From: Streptomyces plumbidurans
Lineage (GTDB): Bacteria > Actinomycetota > Actinomycetes > Streptomycetales > Streptomycetaceae
Length of the DNA: 43,899 nucleotides
Assembly: GCF_019857225.1 (NCBI RefSeq)
Contig: NZ_JAFJSY010000050.1
Coordinates: 1-43,899, forward strand
Direction of reading: 5' to 3'
Positions 33,362 to 40,829 of this stretch are shown piece by piece. The position numbers and the translations under genes were made by a program. A model generated the notes under the pieces. That model had not been told where the DNA came from. It worked only from the letters and a program-made list of their open reading frames with translations, and ran no database searches. Numbering within the stretch: position 1 is the stretch's first letter; every line of letters starts with the position of its first letter.

Positions 33362-33415
33362 GCCGTGGATGCCGTGGATGCCGTGGATGCCGTGGGCGCC
33401 GTGGGCGCCGTGGGC
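33362..33415. repeat. Six-copy 9-bp tandem repeat
   Basis: Three copies of GCCGTGGAT (33362-33388) are followed by three copies of GCCGTGGGC (33389-33415) without interruption. It lies in the 268-bp gap between the GNAT and SDR genes. A short minus-strand frame would read it as AHG-AHG-AHG-IHG-IHG-IHG, but it lacks support as a gene. Slippage-prone minisatellite. Confidence 0.9.
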
Positions 33416-33483
33416 GCTCTCCCGCACCGCCCCGGATGCAGGGTGTTGGGCCTGCCGGGCTCCCGGGGCGGTGTGGAGGAGGC

Positions 33484-34218
33484 CTACGCTGCGGTGCGGC
33501 CGGCGTCGGCGGCGATGGTGGCGCCGGTGAGGTAGGCGGAGCGGTCCGTGGCCAAGAAGAGGATCACCTCCGCGATCTCGCGCGGGGTGGCGAGCCGACC
33601 CAGGATGGTCGTCTTGGCGAACTGCTCGGCTCCCTCCTCGCCCACCGTGGCGAGCACCATGTCGGTGCGGGTGGGGCCGGGGGCGACGGTGTTGACGCGG
33701 ACTCCGGCAGGGCTGAACTCGGTCGCCCAGGTGCGAGTCAGCGATTCCAGCGCCGCCTTCGTCGCGCTGTAGAGGGAAAGCCCGGGCACACCGATCCGGG
33801 CGGCCATGGTGCTGATGTTGACGATGCTGCCGGCACCCTTGGCGATCATGGCCGGGGCCAGTGCCGCGGTCAGGAAGTACGGTGCGCGGATGTTGGCCGC
33901 GAGCGTGGTGTCGAAGGTGTCGACGTCCTGGTCGACGGTCGGGGCGCCGGGGAAGATCGCCGCGTTGTTGACCAGTACGTCCACGTCACCTGCCGTCTCG
34001 GCGAGACGGCGCAGCGAGGCCAGGTCGGTGAGATCGGCGGCGACGAAGCGGGCCCGGCCCCCGGCGTCCGTGATGGAGCGCACGGTCGCCTCGCCGCGTC
34101 CTGTGTTGCGGCCGGAGACGATGACCTCGGCGCCCTGGGCGGCCAGCAGTCGGGCTGTCTCGCTGCCGATGCCGCCGGTCCCGCCGGTGACGAGGACGCG
34201 CTTGTTGCTGAGTTCCAT
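33484..34218 (-). CDS. SDR-family NAD(P)-dependent oxidoreductase
   Basis: A 244-residue classical short-chain dehydrogenase. It has the cofactor motif VTGGTGGIGSETARL (TGxxxGIG), the structural LVNNAAIF, the catalytic Ser in IVNISTMAA, the catalytic YSATK and the PGPTRTDM loop. The arginine after strand two (VSGRNTGRG) hints at NADP preference. GGAAGGA lies six bases before ATG 34218. It is divergent from the TetR regulator at 34339, with two related 16-bp operators between them, so it is the probable TetR target. Substrate unknown. Confidence 0.93.
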   Translation of the reverse strand: MELSNKRVLVTGGTGGIGSETARLLAAQGAEVIVSGRNTGRGEATVRSITDAGGRARFVAADLTDLASLRRLAETAGDVDVLVNNAAIFPGAPTVDQDVDTFDTTLAANIRAPYFLTAALAPAMIAKGAGSIVNISTMAARIGVPGLSLYSATKAALESLTRTWATEFSPAGVRVNTVAPGPTRTDMVLATVGEEGAEQFAKTTILGRLATPREIAEVILFLATDRSAYLTGATIAADAGRTAA

Positions 34219-34268
34219 GCTCGGTCCTTCCAGAGATTCAGCCCGGGCCAGACATTCAGCCCGTGGAC

Positions 34269-34284
34269 TGGGTTGCATGACCCA
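34269..34284. promoter_or_regulatory. TetR-type operator 1 (SDR side)
   Basis: TGGGTTGCATGACCCA: TGGGT and ACCCA form 5-bp dyad arms. It shares the pattern TGGGTTG-N4-A-N-CCA with operator 2, 33 bp away, and lies about 50 bp before the SDR start. Confidence 0.65.
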
Positions 34285-34301
34285 CAATGCTCACTGAAAA
34301 A

Positions 34302-34317
34302 TGGGTTGTCCAATCCA
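34302..34317. promoter_or_regulatory. TetR-type operator 2 (regulator side)
   Basis: TGGGTTGTCCAATCCA, an imperfect dyad matching its own reverse complement at 12 of 16 positions. It overlaps the -35 area of the TetR promoter (-10 at 34326), fitting autorepression. Confidence 0.65.
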
Positions 34318-34325
34318 AAATCTGC

Positions 34326-34331
34326 TAGCCT
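34326..34331 (+). promoter_or_regulatory. -10 element for a leaderless tetR transcript
   Basis: TAGCCT lies seven bases before ATG 34339; no Shine-Dalgarno sequence precedes the start codon. Confidence 0.5.
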
Positions 34332-34338
34332 GTCCAGC

Positions 34339-34968
34339 ATGGAAACCCGTACAGAGGCACGGCGGCCGGAGCGCAAACTGACCCGCAAGGGCGAGCAGAC
34401 ACGCCGAAGGATCGTCGCGGCGGCCGCGCAGCTCATGTACGAACGGGGCGTGACGGAGGCGACCCTCGAAGACGTGCGGGCCGCGGCCGGGGTGAGCGGC
34501 TCGCAGGTCTACCACTACTTCGCCGACAAGCAGGAACTGCTACTGGCGGTGATCGAGTACCAGACCCAGTCGGTACTGGACATGCAGCAGCCGCTGTTCG
34601 CCGACCTGGACACGATGGAGGGTCTACGGCGCTGGCGGGACGCCCTGGTCGAGTACCAGTTGCGCCTGCAGTGCCGCGGCGGCTGCCCGATTGGCTCCCT
34701 CGGCAGCGAGGTGGCCGAGACGAACCCGGAGGCCCGGCTCGCAGCCGCCACCGGCTTCGTGCGCTGGGAGGCCGCCATCCGCTCCGGCCTGCAGGCCATG
34801 CACGACCGCGGCGAACTCGACGCCGACCCCGAAGACCTCGCTCTCGCCACCCTCGCCGCGCTCCAGGGCGGCCTTCTGCTGACCCAACTTCAGCGTGAGG
34901 TACGTCCGTTGGAGGTGGCCCTGGACGCGATGCTCGCGCATATCGCATCGCGCAGGGTTAGTTCTTGA
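34339..34968 (+). CDS. TetR-family transcriptional repressor
   Basis: A 209-residue regulator. The N-terminal HTH reads RRRIVAAAAQLMYERGVTEA, then LEDVRAAAGVSGSQVYHYFA and DKQELL, typical of TetR. The C-terminal ligand domain contains RGGCPIGSLGSEVAETN, a feature common in TetR proteins that control oxidoreductase genes. It is divergent from the SDR gene, and two 16-bp operators lie between them, so it likely represses both until a ligand, perhaps the SDR substrate, binds. The start seems leaderless. Confidence 0.92.
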   Translation: METRTEARRPERKLTRKGEQTRRRIVAAAAQLMYERGVTEATLEDVRAAAGVSGSQVYHYFADKQELLLAVIEYQTQSVLDMQQPLFADLDTMEGLRRWRDALVEYQLRLQCRGGCPIGSLGSEVAETNPEARLAAATGFVRWEAAIRSGLQAMHDRGELDADPEDLALATLAALQGGLLLTQLQREVRPLEVALDAMLAHIASRRVSS

Positions 34969-35061
34969 CGTCGTATGGTGGCGTCACCGTTGCCACCTCG
35001 GCCTTGGCTGCAAGCTCGTTGTCGACGCGGCGCGGCCAATTCGCTCTGCCCGCCGTTTCGG

Positions 35062-35067
35062 TACCGT
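35062..35067 (+). promoter_or_regulatory. -10 element for a leaderless transcript
   Basis: TACCGT lies eight bases before ATG 35076, with no Shine-Dalgarno sequence. Confidence 0.45.
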
Positions 35068-35075
35068 GACCTCGC

Positions 35076-36002
35076 ATGACCGACACCGAGATCGACACCG
35101 AGATCGAGATCACCGCAGACCTGGTCCGCGACCTGCTGAAGGATCAGCATCCAGACCTTGCCGGGCTCGCCATTCGTGAGGTGGCGGGAGGTTGGGGCAA
35201 TCAAATGTGGCGTCTCGGGGACGAGTTGGCCGTACGCATGCAACGTATGGACCCCACGCCGGAGCTCCAGCTCAAGGAGCGGCGGTGGCTCCCGGTGTTG
35301 GCCCCGCGGCTGCCGCTTCCGGTGCCGACGCCGGTGCGGTTCGGTGAACCGTCCGCGCGCTTCCCCAAGCACTGGACCGTCATGACATGGGTCCCCGGCG
35401 AACCGCTGGACCACGGCTCGATCAGCCGCGGCACCCACGCGGCCGACACGCTGGCGGGTTTCCTCCGGGCACTGCACGTGGAGGCGCCCGCCGATGCACC
35501 GATCGCGACGGACCGCGGGGGTCATCCCCGGGACTGCACAGACGGCTTCGAGAACCTCTTGCGCTCCGTCGCCCCCGACGATGTCGTCGCCCCAGACGAT
35601 TACGCAGCCGGGGTCCGGGCCGTCTGGGACGACGCCGTTGCGGCCGACGCATGGGAGGACCCGCCGGTCTGGGTGCACGGCGACCTCCATCCCGCGAACG
35701 TCGTCGTCTCGGACGGAACGCTCTGCGGCATCGTCGACTTCGGCGATATATTCGCCGGCGATCCGGCGTGGGACCTCGCCGCCGCATGGGTCCTGCTGCC
35801 GGCGGGCACGGCCTCACGCTTCTTCGACGCCTACGGCCATGCAGACGAGGCGGCGATCCGGCGTGCCCGCGGACTGGCCGCGATGAAAAGCCTGTTCCTG
35901 ATACTCATGGGGCAGAACGGAGACCGAGGGCTCCCCGGCGGCAAGCCGCACTGGGGGCCTGTGGGTTGGGCTGCGCTCGACCGAGTTCTGAAGGGCGTGT
36001 AG
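35076..36002 (+). CDS. Aminoglycoside phosphotransferase-fold kinase (APH/choline kinase family)
   Basis: A 308-residue protein with the APH kinase fold. The catalytic loop HGDLHPANVVV carries the base Asp and the metal-binding Asn, and the magnesium motif is IVDFGD. The N-terminal lobe includes the ATP lobe strand ELAVRMQR. Such proteins phosphorylate small molecules including antibiotics, choline-like alcohols and sugars, and family membership does not show antibiotic resistance. It appears monocistronic with a leaderless start, and converges on the Rid gene. Confidence 0.88.
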   Translation: MTDTEIDTEIEITADLVRDLLKDQHPDLAGLAIREVAGGWGNQMWRLGDELAVRMQRMDPTPELQLKERRWLPVLAPRLPLPVPTPVRFGEPSARFPKHWTVMTWVPGEPLDHGSISRGTHAADTLAGFLRALHVEAPADAPIATDRGGHPRDCTDGFENLLRSVAPDDVVAPDDYAAGVRAVWDDAVAADAWEDPPVWVHGDLHPANVVVSDGTLCGIVDFGDIFAGDPAWDLAAAWVLLPAGTASRFFDAYGHADEAAIRRARGLAAMKSLFLILMGQNGDRGLPGGKPHWGPVGWAALDRVLKGV

Positions 36003-36100
36003 GTCACTCGTGGTGCGTGCTGGCGGAACCACCACGGAGGGTGCTGCCGCAGGGAGGGCCGCTTCAGCAATCCAGGTGAAAGCGGCTGTCGTTGAGCCGG

Positions 36101-36502
36101 TCAGACCACGGCGACTGCGTCGATCTCGACGAGGAAGCCGGGGCCCAGGCCGGCTACGACATGGACCGTGATGGCTGGCGGTGGGTCGTCCCGGTTCCAC
36201 ACTTCCTGGAAGGCGGCCACGCCCTCTTCGAACGTCCGGCCCTCCACCACGGCGATGGTCCAGTGGACGATGTTCGCCAGACTGGCCCCCTCGCTCTCCA
36301 GGATGGTCGCGAGGTTTCGGAACGCCTGCTTGGCTTGCTCGCCGACTGTCGGGCCGACGACCTTGCCCTCGGCGTCGACGCCGTTCTGCCCTCCGATGTA
36401 GATCGTCTTCGCGGGCTGTTCGACCACGACGGCCTGACTGAAGGCCGGGCTGCGATGCAGCCCATCGGGGTTGATGTGCCGCACGCTCCGCAGGCGCGAC
36501 AA
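36101..36502 (-). CDS. Rid (YjgF/YER057c/UK114) family protein
   Basis: A 133-residue chorismate-mutase-like trimer-forming protein of the Rid superfamily. The family core IYIGGQNGVDAEGKVVGPTV and the C-terminal GFLVEIDAVAVV are visible. RidA deaminates reactive enamines using an arginine in an A-R-T/S-like segment; here that place reads PPPAITVHVV, with no Arg, so it belongs to a non-RidA subgroup with unknown activity. The TTG at 36502 is the longest start; GTG 36484 (beginning VRHINPDG) is a plausible alternative. It is divergent from the hydrolase at 36673. Confidence 0.85.
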   Translation of the reverse strand: MSRLRSVRHINPDGLHRSPAFSQAVVVEQPAKTIYIGGQNGVDAEGKVVGPTVGEQAKQAFRNLATILESEGASLANIVHWTIAVVEGRTFEEGVAAFQEVWNRDDPPPAITVHVVAGLGPGFLVEIDAVAVV

Positions 36503-36672
36503 AGCGTTTGGCGGACCGTGATGACCACTGCTACGTTTCCGGTGGCCGTGCGAGTGAGTGAGGAGGTGGTACCCGTGAACGTATCGACATGGGTGCTCTC
36601 CTCTGGAGCCACGGTCGGGCGATAGGTCGTCGTCCGGGAGCGCCGTTCAGCGCACTCCCGAAAGGCACGACC

Positions 36673-37413
36673 ATGCACTTCACTTCAGAACGGCGTCTCG
36701 ACGGCGGTGTCGTAGAGCGCGAATTCACCCTCGGCGAGATCCCCGGAATTTTGTGGACTCCCGCATCCGCCTCGGCGTCCGCACCGGTCCCGTTGATCCT
36801 GCTCGGCCACCCCACGCTCGGGCTGCGCAAGATGTACCCCCGGCTGGTGGGGCGGGCCCGGCACGCCGCGGCGGACGGGATCGCCACGGCCACCATCGAG
36901 CTCCCCGGCTGTGGCGAACGGCCCCGGTGGGAGGCGGCCGAACAAGCCCGCGCCGACCTGCGCCGGGCGAAGCAGGCCGACGAGCCGATCAGCGACGAGC
37001 TCATCGACGCCCTCATCCTCCCGCTCGTCGACAGGGCGGTCCCGGAATGGCAGGCCGCCCTGGACGCTCTACTTGAACTGCCCGAGATCGGGGGGCCAGT
37101 TGGTTACTCAGGGGGCGTGATCTCCATCGGCATCCGGCTGGCGTTGGTCGAGCCGCGCATCACGGCCGCCGGTCTGTTCGCCGGGAGTTTCGTGCCGCGC
37201 GCCATGTTCGAGGAGGCCCGCCGGGTCACCATTCCGCTGCACGTCCTGCTGCAGTGGGACGACGAGGGAAACGACCGACAGGCGGCCCTGGACCTGTTCG
37301 ACGCCTTCGGCTCCAAGGAGAAGTCCCTGCACGCCAATATGGGCGGCCACACCGGGGTCCCGCAGTTCGCGGGGGAGGACGCGGCCGGGTTTTTCACTCG
37401 ACATCTGAAGTGA
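36673..37413 (+). CDS. Alpha/beta hydrolase (dienelactone hydrolase-like)
   Basis: A 246-residue alpha/beta-hydrolase. The oxyanion-side strand PLILLGHPTLGLRKMYPRL, the nucleophile elbow VGYSGG and the C-terminal His in NMGGHTGVP outline the catalytic triad, with an Asp probably in LLQWDDEGND. No signal peptide, so cytoplasmic. Substrate unknown; esters or lactones are usual. AAAGG lies seven bases before ATG 36673; an upstream in-frame ATG at 36589 has no such site. Confidence 0.82.
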   Translation: MHFTSERRLDGGVVEREFTLGEIPGILWTPASASASAPVPLILLGHPTLGLRKMYPRLVGRARHAAADGIATATIELPGCGERPRWEAAEQARADLRRAKQADEPISDELIDALILPLVDRAVPEWQAALDALLELPEIGGPVGYSGGVISIGIRLALVEPRITAAGLFAGSFVPRAMFEEARRVTIPLHVLLQWDDEGNDRQAALDLFDAFGSKEKSLHANMGGHTGVPQFAGEDAAGFFTRHLK

Positions 37414-37544
37414 GGCCAGGGCTACCGGGGTGGTAATCCGCGCTGACCAGGATGCCGCTCGCCGGAGCGTCCGCGCTCGTCTGCTGCTTGTGACGCGGTT
37501 CCCTGCCGAACTCTGTGCTCGGTGGGGGACCGCGGTAGGACCTC

Positions 37545-38144
37545 TTACCGGGGGATCCGTCGCTCGTCCGCCTTGAGACCGCGGAGCGTCCAAAGCCCGT
37601 AGAGCGCCAGCAGGGGTTTGATGAGCAGCCACTCGCCAGGGCGGTAATCGTCGGCGCGCACAAGCTTTTCAGCAAGGTCGGGGCGCTGCCGCCGCAAGTA
37701 GGCGCGGGCCTTGAGTGCGTGGGCCGGCTGGGAGGCGATCTTGATGCGGTCGACATCCTCAAGCAGTGGGATTACGTTCGTGATGTTCTCCCAAGTCGTC
37801 GTGCTCTGCTCTTCCAAGAGCACCGTGCCGTCGAACTCCAGCACCGACTTCGCGTAGTCAGCCATCAACTGGGCCTCCGTAGCCCCGTCTCCGGTCGTAC
37901 CGCCGCTGAAAATCACGCGCGTTCCGTAAGCACCGTCAGCAATGGCGGAGCGAATGCTGGCACGGACTCGCCACCGGTTGATGACGTTCACCGTCGCTTG
38001 GGGGTTTCGGAAACCCAGCACGACCACGGCGTCGACGGCGCCCCTGCTGTGCCCCACGAGGGCTTGAGACCAGCGCCAGTTCAACCACTCGCCCCAGGCA
38101 AGGGCCATGGCCCCTGCTATCGCCAGTCCCGTCCGTCGCCGCAT
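37545..38144 (-). CDS. YdcF/DUF218-family protein
   Basis: A 199-residue DUF218 protein. An N-terminal hydrophobic segment (GLAIAGAMALAWGEWLNWRW) may anchor it. The conserved core follows: DAVVVLGF, VIFSGGTTGDGATEAQLMAD and LLEEQSTTTWENI. DUF218 includes YdcF, which binds S-adenosylmethionine, and SanA/vancomycin-sensitivity proteins; the reaction is unknown. ATG 38144 is preceded by a -10-like TAGAGT on its strand, implying a leaderless mRNA. Confidence 0.87.
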   Translation of the reverse strand: MRRRTGLAIAGAMALAWGEWLNWRWSQALVGHSRGAVDAVVVLGFRNPQATVNVINRWRVRASIRSAIADGAYGTRVIFSGGTTGDGATEAQLMADYAKSVLEFDGTVLLEEQSTTTWENITNVIPLLEDVDRIKIASQPAHALKARAYLRRQRPDLAEKLVRADDYRPGEWLLIKPLLALYGLWTLRGLKADERRIPR

Positions 38145-38151
38145 GCGATCG

Positions 38152-38157
38152 ACTCTA
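38152..38157 (-). promoter_or_regulatory. -10 element for a leaderless ydcF-like transcript
   Basis: On the minus strand TAGAGT is followed by seven bases and ATG 38144, with no Shine-Dalgarno sequence. Confidence 0.45.
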
Positions 38158-38533
38158 GGGCAGCTCGCTCAGCAGCCGTGCGTTGCGGATACCTCCTTTC
38201 AACTCCTACTCCAACTCTGAGCCGAGTTCTCGTCCCACCAGCCGCTCACGGGTGCTGGTATCGGCCGGCCCCCATGGCGCGCTCGAACATGCCCGTGGCC
38301 TCCGGCAGCACACTCAGGGTGTTCGTGTAGATCAGGCGCCGGCGCCCGGGCCGGCGGAGTTCGCCCACACGGCAGTCAAGATGCCCGCGGTGATCTCCGC
38401 GCGGTGAGGATCTCCCTCAGGAGCCGGATGCACCTGCCCCATGTAATCGCCATCGATAACCGCGCGAGCGACCACCTCACGCGATCCGATACGCCCACTC
38501 GAAAAATCCGGCGACGTCGACGGCCGGCCCCGG
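38158..38533. other. Intergenic region with no confident gene
   Basis: About 375 bp between divergent genes. One minus-strand frame of 47 codons (38475 to 38332, GTG start) contains GDYMGQVHPAPEGDP and could be a gene fragment, but it has no ribosome site and I recognise no family. The rest appears non-coding. Confidence 0.35.
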
Positions 38534-38539
38534 GATACT
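38534..38539 (+). promoter_or_regulatory. -10 element for a leaderless transcript
   Basis: GATACT lies eight bases before ATG 38548; no Shine-Dalgarno sequence is present. Confidence 0.45.
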
Positions 38540-38547
38540 GATCACCC

Positions 38548-39297
38548 ATGGATGAGGTCAAGGTCGTCGTAGCCCATTCCGAGCGGGCGACCCTGCGGGT
38601 CGGCGACGTGTTTCTGAAGGTGGACGCCGATCAGGCGCGCATCGATGGGGAGGTCGAGGCGATGGCCCTGGCGCCGGTGCCGACGCCGGAGGTGCTGTGG
38701 CGCAAACCGCCCGTGCTCGCACTTTCCGCGGTGCCCGGGAGGGCGCTGGGCGTGCTGGGCGAGCCGTCGACCGCGTCGCCGGCGGCGTGGGCGGCGGCGG
38801 GGGCCGCCATCCGAACGTTGCACGGCGCACCGCTGCCGCCCAGGCGTGGCCGGGCTGGGGAGAGTCGCGACAACTTGGCGGCGGAACTCGATGTCGAGTG
38901 CGAGTGGCTCGTGGCGAACGGCGCCCTGCCCGCCGACCTGGTGACTCGCAACCGTCAGATCGCCGAGGCCGTGTTCCGGCCGTGGACTCCGGTGTTCACG
39001 CACGGCGACCTGCAGATCACTCACGTGTTCGTCGACGACGACGATGAGGTCACAGGCATCATCGACTGGTCCGAAGCGGGGCATGGCGATGCCCTGTTCG
39101 ACCTCGCCATCTTGACGCTCGGCCACGAGGAGCACCTCGGCGACGTCATCGCCGGCTACGGCACCGACGTCGACCTCGACGTGATCCGGGCATGGTGGTC
39201 GCTGCGCAGCCTGCTGGCGACTCGCTGGCTCGTCGAGCACGGCTTCGACCCGTTCGCGCCGGGCTGCGAAGTCGACGTGCTGAGAGCTCGCATGTGA
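38548..39297 (+). CDS. Aminoglycoside phosphotransferase-fold protein with altered catalytic loop
   Basis: A 249-residue APH-fold protein, shorter than most. The ATP-lysine strand DVFLKVD (K24) and the loop THGDLQITHVFV with Asp154 are present, and the metal motif is IIDWSEAGHGD. In standard APH enzymes the loop is H-x-D-x4-N; here the Asn position is H159, so magnesium binding may differ. Function unknown. It probably starts as a leaderless mRNA. The next gene begins 60 bp downstream on the same strand. Confidence 0.85.
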   Translation: MDEVKVVVAHSERATLRVGDVFLKVDADQARIDGEVEAMALAPVPTPEVLWRKPPVLALSAVPGRALGVLGEPSTASPAAWAAAGAAIRTLHGAPLPPRRGRAGESRDNLAAELDVECEWLVANGALPADLVTRNRQIAEAVFRPWTPVFTHGDLQITHVFVDDDDEVTGIIDWSEAGHGDALFDLAILTLGHEEHLGDVIAGYGTDVDLDVIRAWWSLRSLLATRWLVEHGFDPFAPGCEVDVLRARM

Positions 39298-39357
39298 CAT
39301 CGCGCTGGTTCACGCTCGGATACGTCGGCCACGGCACAAGACTGTTTGGAGGCCCAA

Positions 39358-40158
39358 GTGACATGGTCCGAACGCATGGTGGTGCGAGACGGTGTGCGTC
39401 TTGCCTGCCGGGACTGGGGCCGGTCCAAACACCAGCAGTCCATCGTGTTGCTGCACGGCCTGGCCGGTCACGCGGGTGAATGGGACGTGCTGGCACGGAT
39501 GTTGAGCTCCAGGTATCGGGTGGTCGCCGTCGACCAGCGCGGGCACGGCGCCAGCGAGCGGCTGCCGAAGGACGTGTCTAGAGCCGCCTACGTCACCGAC
39601 GTCATCGCCGTTGTCGATCAACTGGCATTGCAGCGGCCCGTTTTGGTAGGCCAGTCGCTGGGCGGACACACGGCCATGCTCGCCGCTGCCGCACATCCCG
39701 ATGTCGTCCGTGCTCTCGCGCTCGTCGAGGCAAGCCCTGGCGGTCCAAACCGGAACGGCCCCCTCGACATTGGCAGATGGCTCGACTCATGGCCGACACC
39801 GTTCCCTTCACGCGAAGCCGCAGTCGCATTCCACGGCGGCGGCGGAGGAGGACCGGTCGGTGAAGGCTGGGCAGCCGGACTGGAAGAACGTGACGGCGGA
39901 TTGTGGCCCCGCTTCAACAGGGATGTGATGGTCAACTCGCTTGCAGAGAACGCCCAGCGTTCCTTTCGGCGCGAGTGGGCACAGGTTGTCTGCCCCACTC
40001 TGGTCGTCCTCGCCGAATCCAGCTTCACTCCGACGTCGGCCCGTTACGGATCTGGACGTGTGACCATGCTGGTGGAAGAGGGCGACGGCACCGTCGACGT
40101 CCAGACCACCCGGTTTTCCGCGCACACCTGGGAGAGGGATGGAGCCCGGACGGTTTGA
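39358..40158 (+). CDS. Alpha/beta hydrolase
   Basis: A 266-residue alpha/beta hydrolase. The HG oxyanion motif IVLLHGLAGHAGEWD, the strand VVAVDQRGHGAS and the nucleophile elbow VGQSLGGHTA are clear, with a glycine run GGGGGG in the cap region. The catalytic His is probably in RFSAHTWERD. GTG 39358 has GGAGG six bases upstream; the TTG at 39346 lies within that ribosome site and is unlikely. Its stop overlaps the start of the following kinase gene. Confidence 0.85.
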   Translation: MTWSERMVVRDGVRLACRDWGRSKHQQSIVLLHGLAGHAGEWDVLARMLSSRYRVVAVDQRGHGASERLPKDVSRAAYVTDVIAVVDQLALQRPVLVGQSLGGHTAMLAAAAHPDVVRALALVEASPGGPNRNGPLDIGRWLDSWPTPFPSREAAVAFHGGGGGGPVGEGWAAGLEERDGGLWPRFNRDVMVNSLAENAQRSFRREWAQVVCPTLVVLAESSFTPTSARYGSGRVTMLVEEGDGTVDVQTTRFSAHTWERDGARTV

Positions 40159-40819
40159 AGAGATGTCCCATGCCGCAGAGCTTCGGTCCCGTCTGCGACA
40201 CGTGTACTGGATCGGTGGCGGGAGCGGGGCAGGCAAATCGACAATCGCCCGCCGACTCGCCGACCGCTACGGTTGGCGCCTCTGCGCAACCGACGACGTG
40301 ATGGGGGATCACGCGAGGCGGACCACACCCGAGGAGGCCCCGTTCCTGCACAAATTCATGGCCATGGACATGGACGAGCGCTGGGTGAACCGATCCCCGG
40401 ACATCATGCTGGAGACATTCCACTGGTTCCGAGGCGAGGGCTTCCGATTGATTGTCGAAGACCTTCTGCGGCTGCCTCCTGAGCCGGAAGTCGTCGTCGA
40501 GGGCTTCCGACTGCTGCCGCACCTGGTGAAACCTCTCCTTGCCGCCCCCGAGCACGCGGTCTGGCTCCTGCCCACACCTGATTTCCGCCAGGCCGCATTC
40601 CAGAGTCGGGCCATTCCGGGGGAAGGGTTCGTATGGCAGACCAGCGATCCAGAAAAGGCCTGCCGCAATATCGCCGAACGCGACCATTTGTTCACCATGC
40701 GCATTCAAAAGGAAGCTGAGTGTCTCGGACTGCGCACCATTCAGGTTGACACGTCGGTGACCGAGGATGATCTCACGGAGCAGGTCACCACAGCATTCGG
40801 TCTCGGCGCCGCCGCATAG
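40139..40819 (+). CDS. P-loop (AAA/adenylate-kinase-like) small-molecule kinase
   Basis: A 226-residue P-loop protein. Walker A is WIGGGSGAGKSTIARRL near the N terminus, and VVVEGFRLLPHLVKP is the typical Walker B/lid strand of nucleoside-kinase-like proteins. It probably phosphorylates a small molecule; family-level prediction cannot say which. ATG 40139 (GGGAGAGGG just upstream) overlaps the hydrolase stop by 20 bp; ATG 40163 is the alternative. The overlap suggests translational coupling to the hydrolase. Confidence 0.8.
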   Translation: MEPGRFEEMSHAAELRSRLRHVYWIGGGSGAGKSTIARRLADRYGWRLCATDDVMGDHARRTTPEEAPFLHKFMAMDMDERWVNRSPDIMLETFHWFRGEGFRLIVEDLLRLPPEPEVVVEGFRLLPHLVKPLLAAPEHAVWLLPTPDFRQAAFQSRAIPGEGFVWQTSDPEKACRNIAERDHLFTMRIQKEAECLGLRTIQVDTSVTEDDLTEQVTTAFGLGAAA

Positions 40820-40822
40820 GGT
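40817..40822 (+). promoter_or_regulatory. -10 element for a leaderless methyltransferase transcript
   Basis: TAGGGT overlaps the stop codon of the kinase gene and lies seven bases before ATG 40830. Confidence 0.4.
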
Positions 40823-40829
40823 CGCCTCC

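Noticed and set aside
33362..33415. CRISPR-like array
   Set aside because: Units are 9 bp in direct contact without spacers, so it is a simple tandem repeat.
33242..33427. Small minus-strand gene with AHG/IHG collagen-like repeats
   Set aside because: The pattern is fully explained by the 9-bp tandem repeat; no ribosome site and no conserved remainder.
35076..36002. Antibiotic resistance gene
   Set aside because: The APH fold alone does not show aminoglycoside modification; many actinobacterial members have other or unknown substrates.
38332..38475. 47-codon minus-strand gene fragment
   Set aside because: Reads somewhat protein-like but has no ribosome site or known family; kept only as a note in the intergenic entry.
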